This document shows, one piece after another, positions 35,401-45,544 of a DNA stretch of 64,000 nt. The notes beneath the pieces are model-generated. The model did not search any database. It worked only from the letters and a program-made list of their open reading frames with translations, and was not told the DNA's origin. Source of the stretch: Stereocaulon alpinum. Its lineage: Eukaryota > Ascomycota > Lecanoromycetes > Lecanorales > Stereocaulaceae. The DNA lies in assembly GCA_018257865.1 (NCBI GenBank), contig JAEUBA010000017.1, positions 310,001-374,000 of the forward strand, given 5' to 3'. The first letter of the stretch is position 1. Each line of letters begins with the position of its first letter. The position numbers and the translations under genes were made by a program.

Positions 35401-35843
35401 TTTAACGAATTCGATGGTCTCTACCCGGCCGAGGACTAGATGGACATCTGTCTTGTATGTTGTTAGGTTGGGGATCTATTAGGTGAGGTACGGAAGGAGT
35501 ATCTAAAAGTTCTTTGGCCTTTTCTTCGAGTTTGCGGTCATCGTCTGCTATGCTCGTTACATTGATGGCTTGAAAGGGGTCGTGGGTCATGGTTCCAGGA
35601 TGTTCAATAATGGGTTGTGACGTTGCTGCACAATATTTCTATCGTAAAGTTGCGGCTTGAAGTCATTACGTTCACTACGTCATGGAGCTACGTGCTTGTT
35701 TATATCAAAGCTTGCAGAGGTAGGCGGACGTCAATTGTTACCAAGCAGGTAGATTGCAGGACACAGACGTAAATCGGAAACGATCACAGGAAAATAGCGC
35801 AGACCGCTTTATTTCTGTGTGCTAAATTGCTGAAACGAGGGTG
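32480..35843. other. Degenerate, gene-free stretch with broken coding fragments
   Basis: Several medium frames in different phases succeed each other between 33.1 and 34.8 kb (for example plus 33964-34224, 34349-34552 and 34549-34776; minus 33246-33659), as expected of a decayed gene, but I cannot name it. A Ser/Gly/Leu-rich low-complexity segment lies at about 35060-35160. No intact gene is seen. Confidence 0.5.
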
Positions 35844-37031
35844 TCACCTTTGCGCTATGACGGAAGAGGTCTTGTAGTCCTCATCTATGCCAGCGTAGTG
35901 ACTATTGAACTTCAGCGTCCGGCCTTCCTTCGAACTGAGCCGGGCCAGCTCAATCAACCGTATAACATCCATCGCGCCCTTAGCTTCCACAGGAAGTGGC
36001 ACCTTCCCTTGCCCGTCTATTGCTTTGGCGAAACCACTGTAGAAGGCACTGTAGGTGACGGGCTTGATGTTCGGACATGGTTCGCTCGTGAGTTGACCAT
36101 CACGTATAATAGTAAGAGTTCCTGCCCGGTCTTCCGACTCGATGCCGAAGCCGGGATCGCCTGGTTTCTTCCCTGCTTTGAGCTGCTCTTCTTGACAGTC
36201 TAGATGGAACTGCGAGAGGGTCAGCGAATGCTAGATCGACGACTTGAGCGGACGTGCCTTCTTGTAACTTCCCTTCTCTCCTCGAACCCAGTACCGCAGC
36301 TGATTCACTTCTGGACTTACAACACCGGCTTTCACTGTCGCCAACAGCCCGGAGTCGTAATGCATTAGAACAGTGCACGAGTCATCGACGCCTTCCGGGT
36401 TATGTGCCCTCTGAGACCCAACGAAGCCTGTGATTCTGTCCGGCAAGCCAAACAGTACCACCACTTGATCAATCAAATGCGTTCCCAGATCGTATATAGC
36501 CCCTCCACCAGGCAAGGGTTTCGTCTTCCATCCCCCTTTTGGAGCCTCCGGACGGTGTCGGTCAAAGTGTGTCTCGAATTCCACCACGCGGCCAAGTGTT
36601 TCCTCTTTTAATAACTTTGATAACGTGAGGAAGTCCGTATCCCATCTCCGGTTCTGATATACGGTCAAAAACAGATCTCGATTGACAGCAGTATTGATCA
36701 GGTCATCCGCCTCCTGCGACGTAACTGTAAATGGCTTCTCGACAATCACGTGCTTATAGTGTTCCATCGCCATTTTGCACAGCTCGAAATGGGTTGTTGG
36801 AATGGTACATATAACCACAACGTCGACATCAGGATCTTGTACCGTTTCCTCACTAGAGCGGTAGAGCTTGATACTCGGATGGTCTTTAGAGGCGTCATTG
36901 TCGGTCGTGGAGTTTCGCTGGACGATGGCGTAGAGGTTGAAGGCTGGGGTTATGCGGATTAGGGGGATGTGGAAGACTTTGGCGGACATGCCGTAGCCGA
37001 TGATGGCCACGTTGTAGGGTTTAGAGGCCAT
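35844..37031 (-). CDS. Gfo/Idh/MocA family NAD(P)-dependent oxidoreductase
   Basis: It oxidises or reduces a sugar, cyclitol or related alcohol/imine using NAD(P). The start at 37031 opens MASKPYNVAIIGYGMSAKVF, the N-terminal Rossmann nucleotide-binding loop. VVICTIPTTHFELC and the family signature HVIVEKPFTVT (catalytic Lys of EKP) follow at about 85-105. The C-terminal domain has GGGAIYDLGTHLIDQV and, in exon 2, PVTYSAFYSGFAKAIDGQG. Exons 36258-37031 and 35844-36209 give 379 residues, the usual length. The 48-base intron appears to start with GC (AAG|GCACGT) and ends CGCAG; this is the only junction I found that keeps frame and family sequence. It is tandem with the O-methyltransferase gene (467 bases apart, same strand), so a tailoring role in that pathway is possible but not shown. 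Confidence 0.88.
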
Positions 37032-37498
37032 GTTGGAAGAGTATATATACAAAGCGCTTGATGGTCAATGGCTGACGGCAATGTGTTGGAGGACGCCATG
37101 ATGGTCAGTGACTTGGGTGGGTTTGCTGCCAGTGACGACAAGGTTGCGGGCAAATTTTCGGTGAGATGGCGGTGCCAAGAGATACCGTACCTAGTAGATA
37201 CGGCTATTCAATTCTACAGATTACACACATGCCGTTCAATCTCCTATGGCAGCTCTGAACGTTCCTTCCCAATTGCAGAAGACGTCAGCATTGTTGCGAA
37301 CCAACCCTCAGGGTTCACTTCAACATTCGTCCCATAACGCTGGTGTCCAATCCCTTATCTGCGCTTAGTTCTACGACTTGAAGCGAACTTCAAGCCTATA
37401 GTGCTGCGCTTGGTCGCTGATACTGGAGTAGATGATCTGCTCATAGAGCTATCAGGCCCGTCGCTCTTTTCCTGTCATTCAGACATTGTGTTCTGCTC
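37032..37498. other. Intergenic between oxidoreductase and O-methyltransferase genes
   Basis: No feature is recognised; it should contain the promoter of the oxidoreductase gene and the 3' end of the methyltransferase transcript. Confidence 0.5.
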
Positions 37499-38573
37499 TT
37501 ATGTTTTACCTTCCTCCACTTCGCCAGTGCACCTTGTAATCTCAATCCCATCCTAATACGACTTAGTGATCAAATCCTCAAGACAGATGCATCGAGCAGG
37601 CCTTACCGGTACTCCTGTCGGCTCGTAGCTATTCACGAGTCTACTCTCGTAGATGAGATTGGGATTCCCTTTGACCTCCTTGCTGAGCTTTTCCTCCCCT
37701 TCGCGTTTTTGGTACTGATTCTTCCATCTATCGCCAAAGGCAGCTGTGTCGGCAATATTGGTGCTTCTTGCTTCGGCCAGCCCTTGCTTCACTTCAACAC
37801 TGCTGCGAACGTACTCGAGGTAGGGGGGGTTGCCTGGCTTGATGACGTTGTCTGCAGCCATAACGGTACCCGGGGTCACCAATTTAAGATGCTCGCAGAG
37901 CTTGAGGTCTGTCGTGTAGGCTGGCTTGTAATGATCTAGGAACATCAAGTCGATGTGTCGCAGGGTTCCATTTGCATGGAGTCTCTTGATCGAGTCCGCG
38001 CTGGAGCCTACAACGACTTTCACGATATCACTCAATCCAGCCAGGTCTACTAATGACATGATCACAGCTGCGAACTCTGGATTTCTTTCTAAGCTGAAAT
38101 ATCGTTTGCCACCAGCTTTCCTTACGGCATCGCCGAACAGTAACGCCTATGCTCCACAATCATTAGGCATTCGACTTTTCCATATTTCGAGAGACCTGAG
38201 AGACTGCGTTACTAACAGAATAACCAACATATCCACCAAGCTCGACCATCACCTCAGGCTTCTGCTCAGCGATCAAGTCTGCGACTATCTTCCCCTTATC
38301 GTCGCCTACATTCATTAAGTATTTCTTTGTACGCCCATATTCGTCGATCGCTTTGAGAACCCCCTGAGGAGAATATCTGATCTGTTCTACGGATGGATGG
38401 CTGTATACGAAATGCAGCAACTCAATCTCTCGACCGTCGTCGAACTGGCCAGCACGGCATTAGCACAGTGGAGAAGCCGTATGCTGGCAACTTACGAATG
38501 CTATTCCCTCCTCTTCTTGTGCTTGGTAGGCCTTCTTCTCGTCAAAGTCTTGGGCTTCTATTGCTTGAGGCAT
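37499..38573 (-). CDS. Catechol-O-methyltransferase-type O-methyltransferase
   Basis: It is a Mg2+-dependent SAM enzyme methylating a vicinal hydroxyl. Four exons (38496-38573, 38217-38444, 37607-38146, 37499-37552) give 299 residues, with every junction in frame. Family marks: VELGGYVGYS (SAM loop, cut by the second intron), SLERNPEF (ribose-binding acidic residue), HIDLMFLDHYKPAY (first Mg ligand and catalytic Lys), AADNVIKPG (Mg ligands Asp-Asn), and the ending EPTGVPDGIEITRC seen in fungal and animal COMTs. No membrane or secretion signal is present, so it should be cytosolic. It is divergent from the cyclase gene across 1.19 kb. In mycosporine synthesis an O-methyltransferase converts desmethyl-4-deoxygadusol to 4-deoxygadusol; the position makes this the natural candidate, but a general catechol detoxifying role is also possible. 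Confidence 0.9.
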
Positions 38574-39759
38574 GCTTAAGTTTTCTTTTTCTACCAAGTG
38601 AGCTTGTCATGCTATGCGTCCATTGATCTCTAGCTACGGATTTCCCATCAGAGCCTCCAAAAATTCCTTTTACAGCAATGACGCAAGACGCGCATGACTC
38701 ATTAGCTTTCCACAGAGTACAGAATTTCACTTTAAGGTACGTATGAAAATTGCATAGTATGCGTCATTAGTACAAGGTGGTAAAAAGTGGATAAATCTTT
38801 TCCACGTACCCCTCAATTAGCTCTTGGTTGGGGGAAACTCAAACGATCATGCGCTCATATGAAGATCATTGAGGCATTGTCAGCAAAAGAAATTCTCGCT
38901 GCTCTCTATACTACGCTCAATCCTTTGGTAAAGGCCAGAGTCACAATTGTTTTCAATCCTGTTCTTTCTGTACATGTCCAAGGTCTTGCAACGACTCACC
39001 AGAAGGTAACCCCGCAGTCTCGCACGGTCTAGAACCCTTAGATTGTTTCAAGAAAAGTCTGCCCTGCACAGACAACCCAATCTACCCGAGATCTGACACC
39101 AGGGCGCGCCCCGGCAATCTGGAAGTGTGGGGAGAGCCGCCTGCCAAACGTACATCATCGTACTCATGATGTAAATATGTATTATATCATGAACGGCAAG
39201 CCCCTTGTCAAACTTGGCAGAGTTCGAGACCATGGTTCACACGAAGCCTTGAAAAGTCAGGATGATCGCGGGCGGAGCAACTTCCGACCGCCAAGATTCG
39301 GCTCTCTACCAATGACTATCTACATCATTGCAATTAGCATTCCCGTCTCAACCACGCAATATGCCGTCAACAACGAACCTGGAGCTAGCATCACACTGAC
39401 ACTCCTATGATCTCGAAAGTCTAGATCGGCTGGTATGGCGTCTTCAAAGCGAAGCTAGAGTGCAGCAGCGTAGAAGCGGACCCTATCGAATGCTCACGCT
39501 CCTCTCGTCTAGGGTCTAAGGGTCACATAGATCTTGTTTGACGTTATCCGGTTTGTTGGCATGGCGTTATACCACGCTGCTAGCTTGCGGTATACGAAAA
39601 GTGAAATCCTACGCCAGGCAGGATACTATGTCTTGACCTGCCTTCCATCCCCAAAACCTAGTGTTTAGGAAATACCTCTCATATCTCTTCATCCTTCCAG
39701 CTTCCCAGTTCCAAAAACTCCTCCCGTCTCTAACCCTACAGGCTTTGCTTGTCTTCAAA
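38574..39759. promoter_or_regulatory. Divergent intergenic region between O-methyltransferase and cyclase genes
   Basis: 1186 bases lie between two outward-facing start codons, with no gene. Just before the cyclase start is a pyrimidine-rich leader (CTCTTCATCCTTCC..CTCCCGTCTC), typical of fungal 5' untranslated regions. I recognise no specific operator. Confidence 0.5.
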
Positions 39760-41423
39760 ATGTCTGACCTCACTGCAACAGTCTCTGAGACGAAGAATGG
39801 ATTTCACGTTGACGGCTACGAGAAGATCTCGTACGACTTCACCTTCCTGGACGGCGTCTTCGATCCGGAGAACCCTCAATTGGCCGACTGTTACAAGCAC
39901 TGGGGCCGCGTACTGGCGGTCACCGACCTGAACGTGTACAATGTGTACGGTGAACAGATCGAGAGGTACTTCGAGCACTACGGGCTGGAGCTCAAGGTCC
40001 ACAAGACCAAGATTGGTGAAAAGGCGAAGACTATCCCTACGTTCTTAAGTATCGTGGACTCTATGACAGAATTCGGGATCTATCGCAAGGTACTCGCCTT
40101 CAGTCGAGTCCGCTAGTGTTTGTTAGTAAGCCAGCTTTACTGACTATATCATCGTGACAGGAACCGGTTTTAGTCGTTGGAGGAGGCCTTGTGACTGACG
40201 TTGCTGGGTAAACATTACTGTCATTGCCAGAGATTATATCAAGGCACTCTGACCTCACTCTCCTAATGTGTTCATTGTAGACGGTAAAGGCTAACCGTTG
40301 TTGTGTTGGCACAGATTCGCTTGTGCCGCCTACCGCAGGAACACCAATTTCATCCGAGTTCCGACAACTGTCATTGGTCTGATAGACGCATCAGTGTCGA
40401 TCAAAGTGGCTGTTAACTATGGCAACTACAAGAACCGATTAGGCGCCTATCACGCACCTATGCACACTTTCCTCGACTTTACCTTCCTACGTACCCTCCC
40501 TACCGCACAGATCAGAAACGGCTTCGCAGAGCTGATCAAGATATCTACCTGCTCACACCTAGACACTTTCGAGCTCTTGGACAAGTACTGTGAAGATCTG
40601 ATTAGAACCGGGTTTGGACGAACCGATGGCGCTTCAGAAGAAGTTCGCGCTGCTGCAGACAAGATCAACCGAGAGGGAATTCATGAAATGCTTAAGCTCG
40701 AGACACCAAACCTTCACGAGATAGGCTTGGACCGAGTGATTGCCTACGGACATACGTGAGTACTCGTCCCGTCCTGAATCTGCATCATATGCTGATGTAG
40801 ATAGTTGGTCGCCTTTACATGAGCTTGTTCCTGAAACACCACTGCGTCATGGGCACGCGATATCCATAGACATGGCTTATTCAGCTACACTTGCAAACAG
40901 CCGTAATCTGCTTAGCGACAAAGAACATCGTCGTATACTTGCCCTCTTTTCTCGTGCTGGTCTTTCCATGGACCATCCCCAATTTGACGAAGATCTTCTC
41001 GAAAAGGCCACGGCAGCCATCCTCAAGACTAGGGACGGTAAGCTACGCGCAGCTGTACCCAGCCCGCTCGGGTCATGCGTTTTTATCAACGACGTCGAGG
41101 CCGAAGAGCTTAACGCGGCCTTGAGGAGACATAAGAAGCTTATGAAGGAATATCCGCGCAATGGGGAAGGCATTGAAGCCTTTGTCGATGCTAGCGACAC
41201 TGGCTATACCGAAAACAACAAGTCTGAGGTGAAAGATGTGGAGGCAGCGGCTGCGAAGGCTGGAAGTTTGAATGGGGACGGTGCTATCCACGGAGGAAAG
41301 GTGTCCAACGGTCACGCGAATGGGACGAATGGACATACAAATGGAGCCACTGGGTTGAAGGAGAAACTTGCGAATGGCTTGTCCAACAGCACCAACGGTT
41401 TCACCAACGGGTCGAAGGCGTGA
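39760..41423 (+). CDS. Sedoheptulose-7-phosphate cyclase, desmethyl-4-deoxygadusol synthase type (mycosporine pathway)
   Basis: It cyclises sedoheptulose 7-phosphate to the gadusol-type ring that starts mycosporine synthesis, using NAD+ and a divalent metal. Four exons (39760-40089, 40161-40207, 40315-40755, 40805-41423) give 478 residues. The 3-dehydroquinate-synthase fold is clear: GGGLVTDVAGFACAAYRR (about 117-134, NAD binding), VPTTVIGLIDASVSIK, NYKNRLGAYHAP, the metal ligands in FAELIK, AYGHTWSPLHE and RHGHAISID. Fungal dehydroquinate synthase is normally part of the pentafunctional AROM protein, so a free-standing copy with the PTT(V/L)IGLIDA and KNRLGAYHAP motifs points to the sugar-phosphate cyclase branch. 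Telling this type from 2-epi-5-epi-valiolone synthase needs an alignment. The last 70 residues are a low-complexity tail with NGHANGTNGHTNG. The ATP-grasp gene follows in the same direction. Confidence 0.9.
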
Positions 41424-41884
41424 ATTGCTCCATAAAATTATTCCTACAAGAAACGCCAGAAAAGCGAGGGTCGGAAAAAGCATGTCGAGGGTGGTAAGGA
41501 TCTGCAGTTTTGGTAGATAGACGAATCATGTTAATAGACCATGAACGGGAATTAGAATAGTCATCATATCTTCACAAGCTGCACCACTTCATGCTTTATA
41601 TGTCTCGACACAATGTTCTCTTAGAGTCGTACAACACTAGAATTACGTCGTTTCTGATACGCCTAGTATTATTATCGTAATGACGCACTTGCGAACTTTC
41701 AGGTTTACCAGCCATCTATTAGCTGGTATGCGAAAAGTTCAACCTACCTCCAATTTTCAATACTTCCCAGGCGACAATGGCTTTCTCTGAGATGTTCATG
41801 GTTTTATGAATACAATTGCGCCCCTAAACATGTCTCCCCTTGCATGAATCCAACCTCGACTACCCTCCACCGCGCCTGCCAAAA
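41424..41884. other. Spacer between cyclase and ATP-grasp genes
   Basis: 461 bases with no gene. The last 40 bases are C-rich and pyrimidine-rich. An in-frame open extension reaches back to 41840 but has no ATG before 41885. Confidence 0.55.
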
Positions 41885-43414
41885 ATGCTCGACAGTAACT
41901 CACCCCCCCGCCTCCACTTCGCTCAAAACGCCTCCCTCATCCTCCTCTCCCTCCTCTTCCTCCCCCTCACCACCCCCCTCCTCTTCCTCAGCTACGCCAT
42001 CTCCGAACTCATCAACCCTCGCGCCCTTCCCCGCAAACGCATCCTGAGCAAATGCCTCCCCCATGGCGGCGCACGCTTCCACCCGCGCACAATCCTTGTC
42101 ACAGGCGTCGGCATGTCCAAAGGCCTTACGCTAGCACGCACATTCTACCTCGCTGGCCATAATGTCATAGGCGCCGATTTCCAACCTTACGGCATACCGC
42201 CTTGCGGTCGCTTCTCAAGAGCGCTACGGAAATTCTATGCCTTGCCGAAACCGAATGGTGTTGATGGGGCGGCGTTCTATATCAATGCGCTGCTGAGGGT
42301 TGTGCAGACTGAACGAGTCGACTTGTGGGTTAGTTGTTCGGGCGTCGCGTCCGCCGTTGAAGATGGGATGGCGAAAGAAGTGCTGGAACGACGGAGTGAT
42401 TGCGTGTGTATACAATTCGACGTCCCCACTACGACAATGTTGCATGAAAAGGACACGTTCATCGCTGAGACTGCGAGGTTGGGCTTACCGGTTCCGGAAA
42501 CGCATAATGTTACGTCTAGAGCGGCGGTGCATAAAGTGCTTAATCAGAGTCCGAGGACTAAGAAGAGGTATATTATGAAGAGTGTGGGCGTGGATGATAG
42601 GAGTAGGGGGAATATGACTGTGCTGCCGAAGAGGACGCTTAGTGAGACGTATGGGCATTTGAGTACGATTCCTATTGCGGTGGATAGGCCGTGGGTGTTG
42701 CAGGAGTTTGTTAGGGGGAAGGAATATTGTACGCATGCGCTTGTTGTTGAGGGGGTGGTTAAGGCTTTCGTTGCGTGTCCGAGTCTGGAGTTGCTCATGC
42801 ATTACGAAGCTCTACCTCCGGACTCGGCACTTAGTAAAGCAATGTTACGATTTACGCAGGAGTTTGTGAGGAGAAGAGGAGGGCGAATGACGGGGCATCT
42901 ATCCTTCGACTTCCTAATTGAGGAGAGGGTTACGGAGAAGGGGGCGGAGATGGGTCTTGTGCCAATCGAATGCAATCCACGGGCTCATACGGCTGTCGTG
43001 CTATTCCAGGGACAAGAGAAGGAGATGGCGGATTCCTATCTGAGTGCTTTGAAACCGCACAACTCACCAAACATCAACGGCCACACTAACGGCGACGAAA
43101 CCGACCACCAACCCCTCACCCCCTCGCACCCAGCAAAATACTACTGGCTCCCCCACGACCTCATAACCCTCATCCTCCAACCTCTCCTCTCCCTCCTCCT
43201 CCGAAAAATACCTCTGGCATCCTATCTCGAAAACTGCCGCACCTTCTTCCAATATCTCATCTTCTGGAAAGACGGTACGTATGAGCTTTGGGATCCGCTG
43301 CCGGCGTGGTGGCTCTATCATGTGTATTGGCCGGGGGTGTTCTTGGCGAGTTTCTTGTATGGGAGGAGGTGGAGTCGGGTTAATGTTAGTACGGTGAAGG
43401 TTTTTGAATGTTAG
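41885..43414 (+). CDS. Membrane-anchored ATP-grasp ligase (MysC-like, mycosporine pathway)
   Basis: In mycosporine synthesis an ATP-grasp enzyme activates 4-deoxygadusol and joins an amino acid (glycine in cyanobacteria; fungal products usually carry glutamine- or glutamate-derived groups). It is a single exon; I chose the first ATG (41885), giving 509 residues. A hydrophobic N-terminal helix (about 12-36, SLILLSLLFLPLTTPLLFLS) precedes ILVTGVGMSKGLTLAR (pre-ATP-grasp domain). Then come the nucleotide-binding segment RYIMKSVGVDDRSRG, VLQEFVRGKEYCTHALVV and the metal-binding end VPIECNPRAHTAVVLF. The C-terminal 130 residues hold an NINGHTNG linker and two more hydrophobic stretches (LITLILQPLLSLLL; LYHVYWPGVFLASFLYG), so both ends may sit in a membrane. 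Codon use switches sharply from C-ending to G/T-ending within the exon, twice. The substrate amino acid cannot be inferred. Confidence 0.88.
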   Translation: MLDSNSPPRLHFAQNASLILLSLLFLPLTTPLLFLSYAISELINPRALPRKRILSKCLPHGGARFHPRTILVTGVGMSKGLTLARTFYLAGHNVIGADFQPYGIPPCGRFSRALRKFYALPKPNGVDGAAFYINALLRVVQTERVDLWVSCSGVASAVEDGMAKEVLERRSDCVCIQFDVPTTTMLHEKDTFIAETARLGLPVPETHNVTSRAAVHKVLNQSPRTKKRYIMKSVGVDDRSRGNMTVLPKRTLSETYGHLSTIPIAVDRPWVLQEFVRGKEYCTHALVVEGVVKAFVACPSLELLMHYEALPPDSALSKAMLRFTQEFVRRRGGRMTGHLSFDFLIEERVTEKGAEMGLVPIECNPRAHTAVVLFQGQEKEMADSYLSALKPHNSPNINGHTNGDETDHQPLTPSHPAKYYWLPHDLITLILQPLLSLLLRKIPLASYLENCRTFFQYLIFWKDGTYELWDPLPAWWLYHVYWPGVFLASFLYGRRWSRVNVSTVKVFEC

Positions 43415-43859
43415 GGGAGGGGGGGTGTGTATATGGAAATGGTATGTGTGACGATGACTGGATATTATGATGGGAAATGGGTACATAGTGAGGAGCGAAT
43501 GTATACAGCATGCTGTCCGCCTTCTGGGAAGGATCCGCTTGGGTACGTCGATGGGATGTTTATAGAGATCTTCAGGTATTCTTCAGCTTTGAGTGCAATC
43601 CGTAACCTGCGAATCCTTGTCTATCCTATGAATGATGGCTTTCAAAGATGTGGATGCCGTCTAGCTTTCGAACTCCAAACAACGCCTTCCAATGCTATGT
43701 GATGATCTGGGACGCATCGTCTCTCAACCTTGATTCATCTTCACAAAGACGCCTTCCAGTTGAGTCATGAACACGAAGCAATACAAATACCACACAATGC
43801 GGCAAATTGATGCATCTCCAAGCATTGTCTTCCCAGTCCACCTAATCATACCACGCCTC
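43415..43859. other. Intergenic between convergent ATP-grasp and SEC72 genes
   Basis: Convergent 3' ends; no gene or clear element seen. Confidence 0.55.
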
Positions 43860-44471
43860 TCAACTCCCCCCCCTTTTAAGATGCGCCTCAATCTCCCTCC
43901 CCAACTCAACCAACTCCCTCTCCTCCCCCTCAACCTCCACCGCCTGCCTAACCCACTCCCCGGCCTCCTCCCACCTCCCCATCTCAACCAAACACCTCCC
44001 CCTCCTCCACCACGCCTTCGCATTCCCCCCCCTCTTCAACTCCACGCTCGTCTCCGCATCCGCCGCCCCCTCCGCCCACATCTGCGCAGCCACGTACGCC
44101 TGCGCCCTATTCGCGAACAGCGCGCTCGCTTCTTCGCGCACGAGTTGGCTGGGTTCCCAGGCTGGACGGCCCAGAGCCATTTCCAGACCGTAGGTGTAGA
44201 GTTTTATGGCTTCGTGGGCTTGGGGTTGTGGGTTGGCGGTGGCTTTGGGCTTGAGGGAGGCGTTGCCTTGGTCGCGCATTTTTTGGATTTGGGCGGAGCG
44301 TTTGGGGTTGGTGGGGAGGGGGGGTGGGGGGATTTGCGCGGGGAGGGAGAGAAGGGTGCGGTGGAGGGTGTGCAGGGTGGTGAGGTGTGGGGTTAGGGTT
44401 TTGTCTGGGGAGTGCAGGGCTTTGGAGGTGGGGTCGATTTGGAGGGGGAGGAGGGTGAATGTTTCGTCCAT
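43860..44471 (-). CDS. SEC72: ER translocation protein Sec72
   Basis: It is a peripheral cytosolic subunit of the Sec62/Sec63 complex, which drives post-translational protein import into the ER and binds Hsp70 through its TPR domain. It is a single exon of 203 residues starting MDETFTLLPLQIDP, the conserved fungal N-terminus. The linker PPPPLPTNPKRSAQIQKMRDQGN leads to TPR repeats: YTYGLEMALGRPAWEP, LFANRAQAYVAAQMWAEGAADAE, and KAWWRRGRCLVEMGRWEEA, the last carrying the carboxylate-clamp Lys/Arg. The length fits fungal Sec72. It lies on the opposite strand within the candidate metabolite block and is most simply an unrelated housekeeping neighbour. The + strand switches from C-rich to G-rich in the middle of the gene. 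Confidence 0.9.
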   Translation of the reverse strand: MDETFTLLPLQIDPTSKALHSPDKTLTPHLTTLHTLHRTLLSLPAQIPPPPLPTNPKRSAQIQKMRDQGNASLKPKATANPQPQAHEAIKLYTYGLEMALGRPAWEPSQLVREEASALFANRAQAYVAAQMWAEGAADAETSVELKRGGNAKAWWRRGRCLVEMGRWEEAGEWVRQAVEVEGEERELVELGREIEAHLKRGGS

Positions 44472-45544
44472 CTTTGGGGGGTGGTGGTGGTGGTGATGAT
44501 TGTCGGAGGGCGAGTTAGGGCGGAGAGTGGAGAGTTGAGAGCGGAGGTGTCTCCTAGGGTAAAGACGCTGGAGCCGAGCCCGATGAAGCTAGTAGAGCCG
44601 TGGCGGAAGGACAGTCAGAATAGACCGAGTACTCCGTACTATGTAGCGATGCAGCCAGGGCCTCTGCTGGTAGGATAGAAGTTGTCCCTTCAGTAGGGCA
44701 ACGGAAGCTAGCTAGTCCGGGTTGCCGAATCCTGAAAGGAGCGTGTAAGGCCGAGAGCGAGTGGCCTATTGTTTGCCTTGATCTCTGAGTACGATATGAA
44801 TGGTTGATGTCACTATGGTACGAGTGACTTATCAATCGATATTTCGGCTTGGCCAAATGTCCAGATATTGCCAAGAATGCCAAGAATGCCAAGAAAAGCC
44901 ACGCCGTTTGCAATCAACTGCGAACTGCGAGCTGCTTACACACCACCTCCTTCTACATAAGCGTCATAAGGATTAGAAGATCCTGCTTACCGCCACTTGC
45001 ATAAAAGAAAGCTTGAGAAGTCGTGCTCCACGGTGACTCATGGCCGGAACTGAGGTTCTACCGACAATTGCATCGTCGAAGCTGTAGATTTGTGATATCA
45101 GCCCCGTCGGTGATAGGTCTTATATATTTAGCGAAACAAGGCCTCCTGTCAGATCCTTGTCCAGGAGTTCGCTGACTCCCTCAGTGCAGGGATCCTGACC
45201 AATGATCTCACTGATTTGGTCTCTGAGAACAAGGGTCTTTACCTCCCCACGTCTCCCTTTGGCTTACTGACCCTACTGACTACTGCGCATTTGCATCTGC
45301 ATTATCAAGCAAGTCAGGAAATTGAATAGTAATCTGTCAACCAGAAGTATTATTGTTACTTAAGTTGCCTTGCGTTCCCACTGCATTTCTCTTTTGCAAT
45401 AGTCTACCAATACTAGATCCATGCTCACGTCTTGGTGACAGTCTTGACTAACTTATCTAATACTGTCTCCTGTAGGCCAGTGATCCTTTCAATCCTTTTG
45501 ATCTGTCTTTCCGTTCCTGTTGAGATACCCAGAATTCTTCAATC
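44472..45544. other. Divergent intergenic region between SEC72 and the MFS exporter gene
   Basis: No gene. A 9-base tandem (TGCCAAGAA, three copies) lies at 44869-44895. The stretch just before 45545 is pyrimidine-rich. Confidence 0.55.
44869..44895 (+). repeat. Three tandem copies of TGCCAAGAA
   Basis: This is a perfect or near-perfect 9-base tandem in the SEC72/MFS divergent spacer. Its core TGCCAAG matches the motif at 6203-6242 and 8812-8860. Confidence 0.8.
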
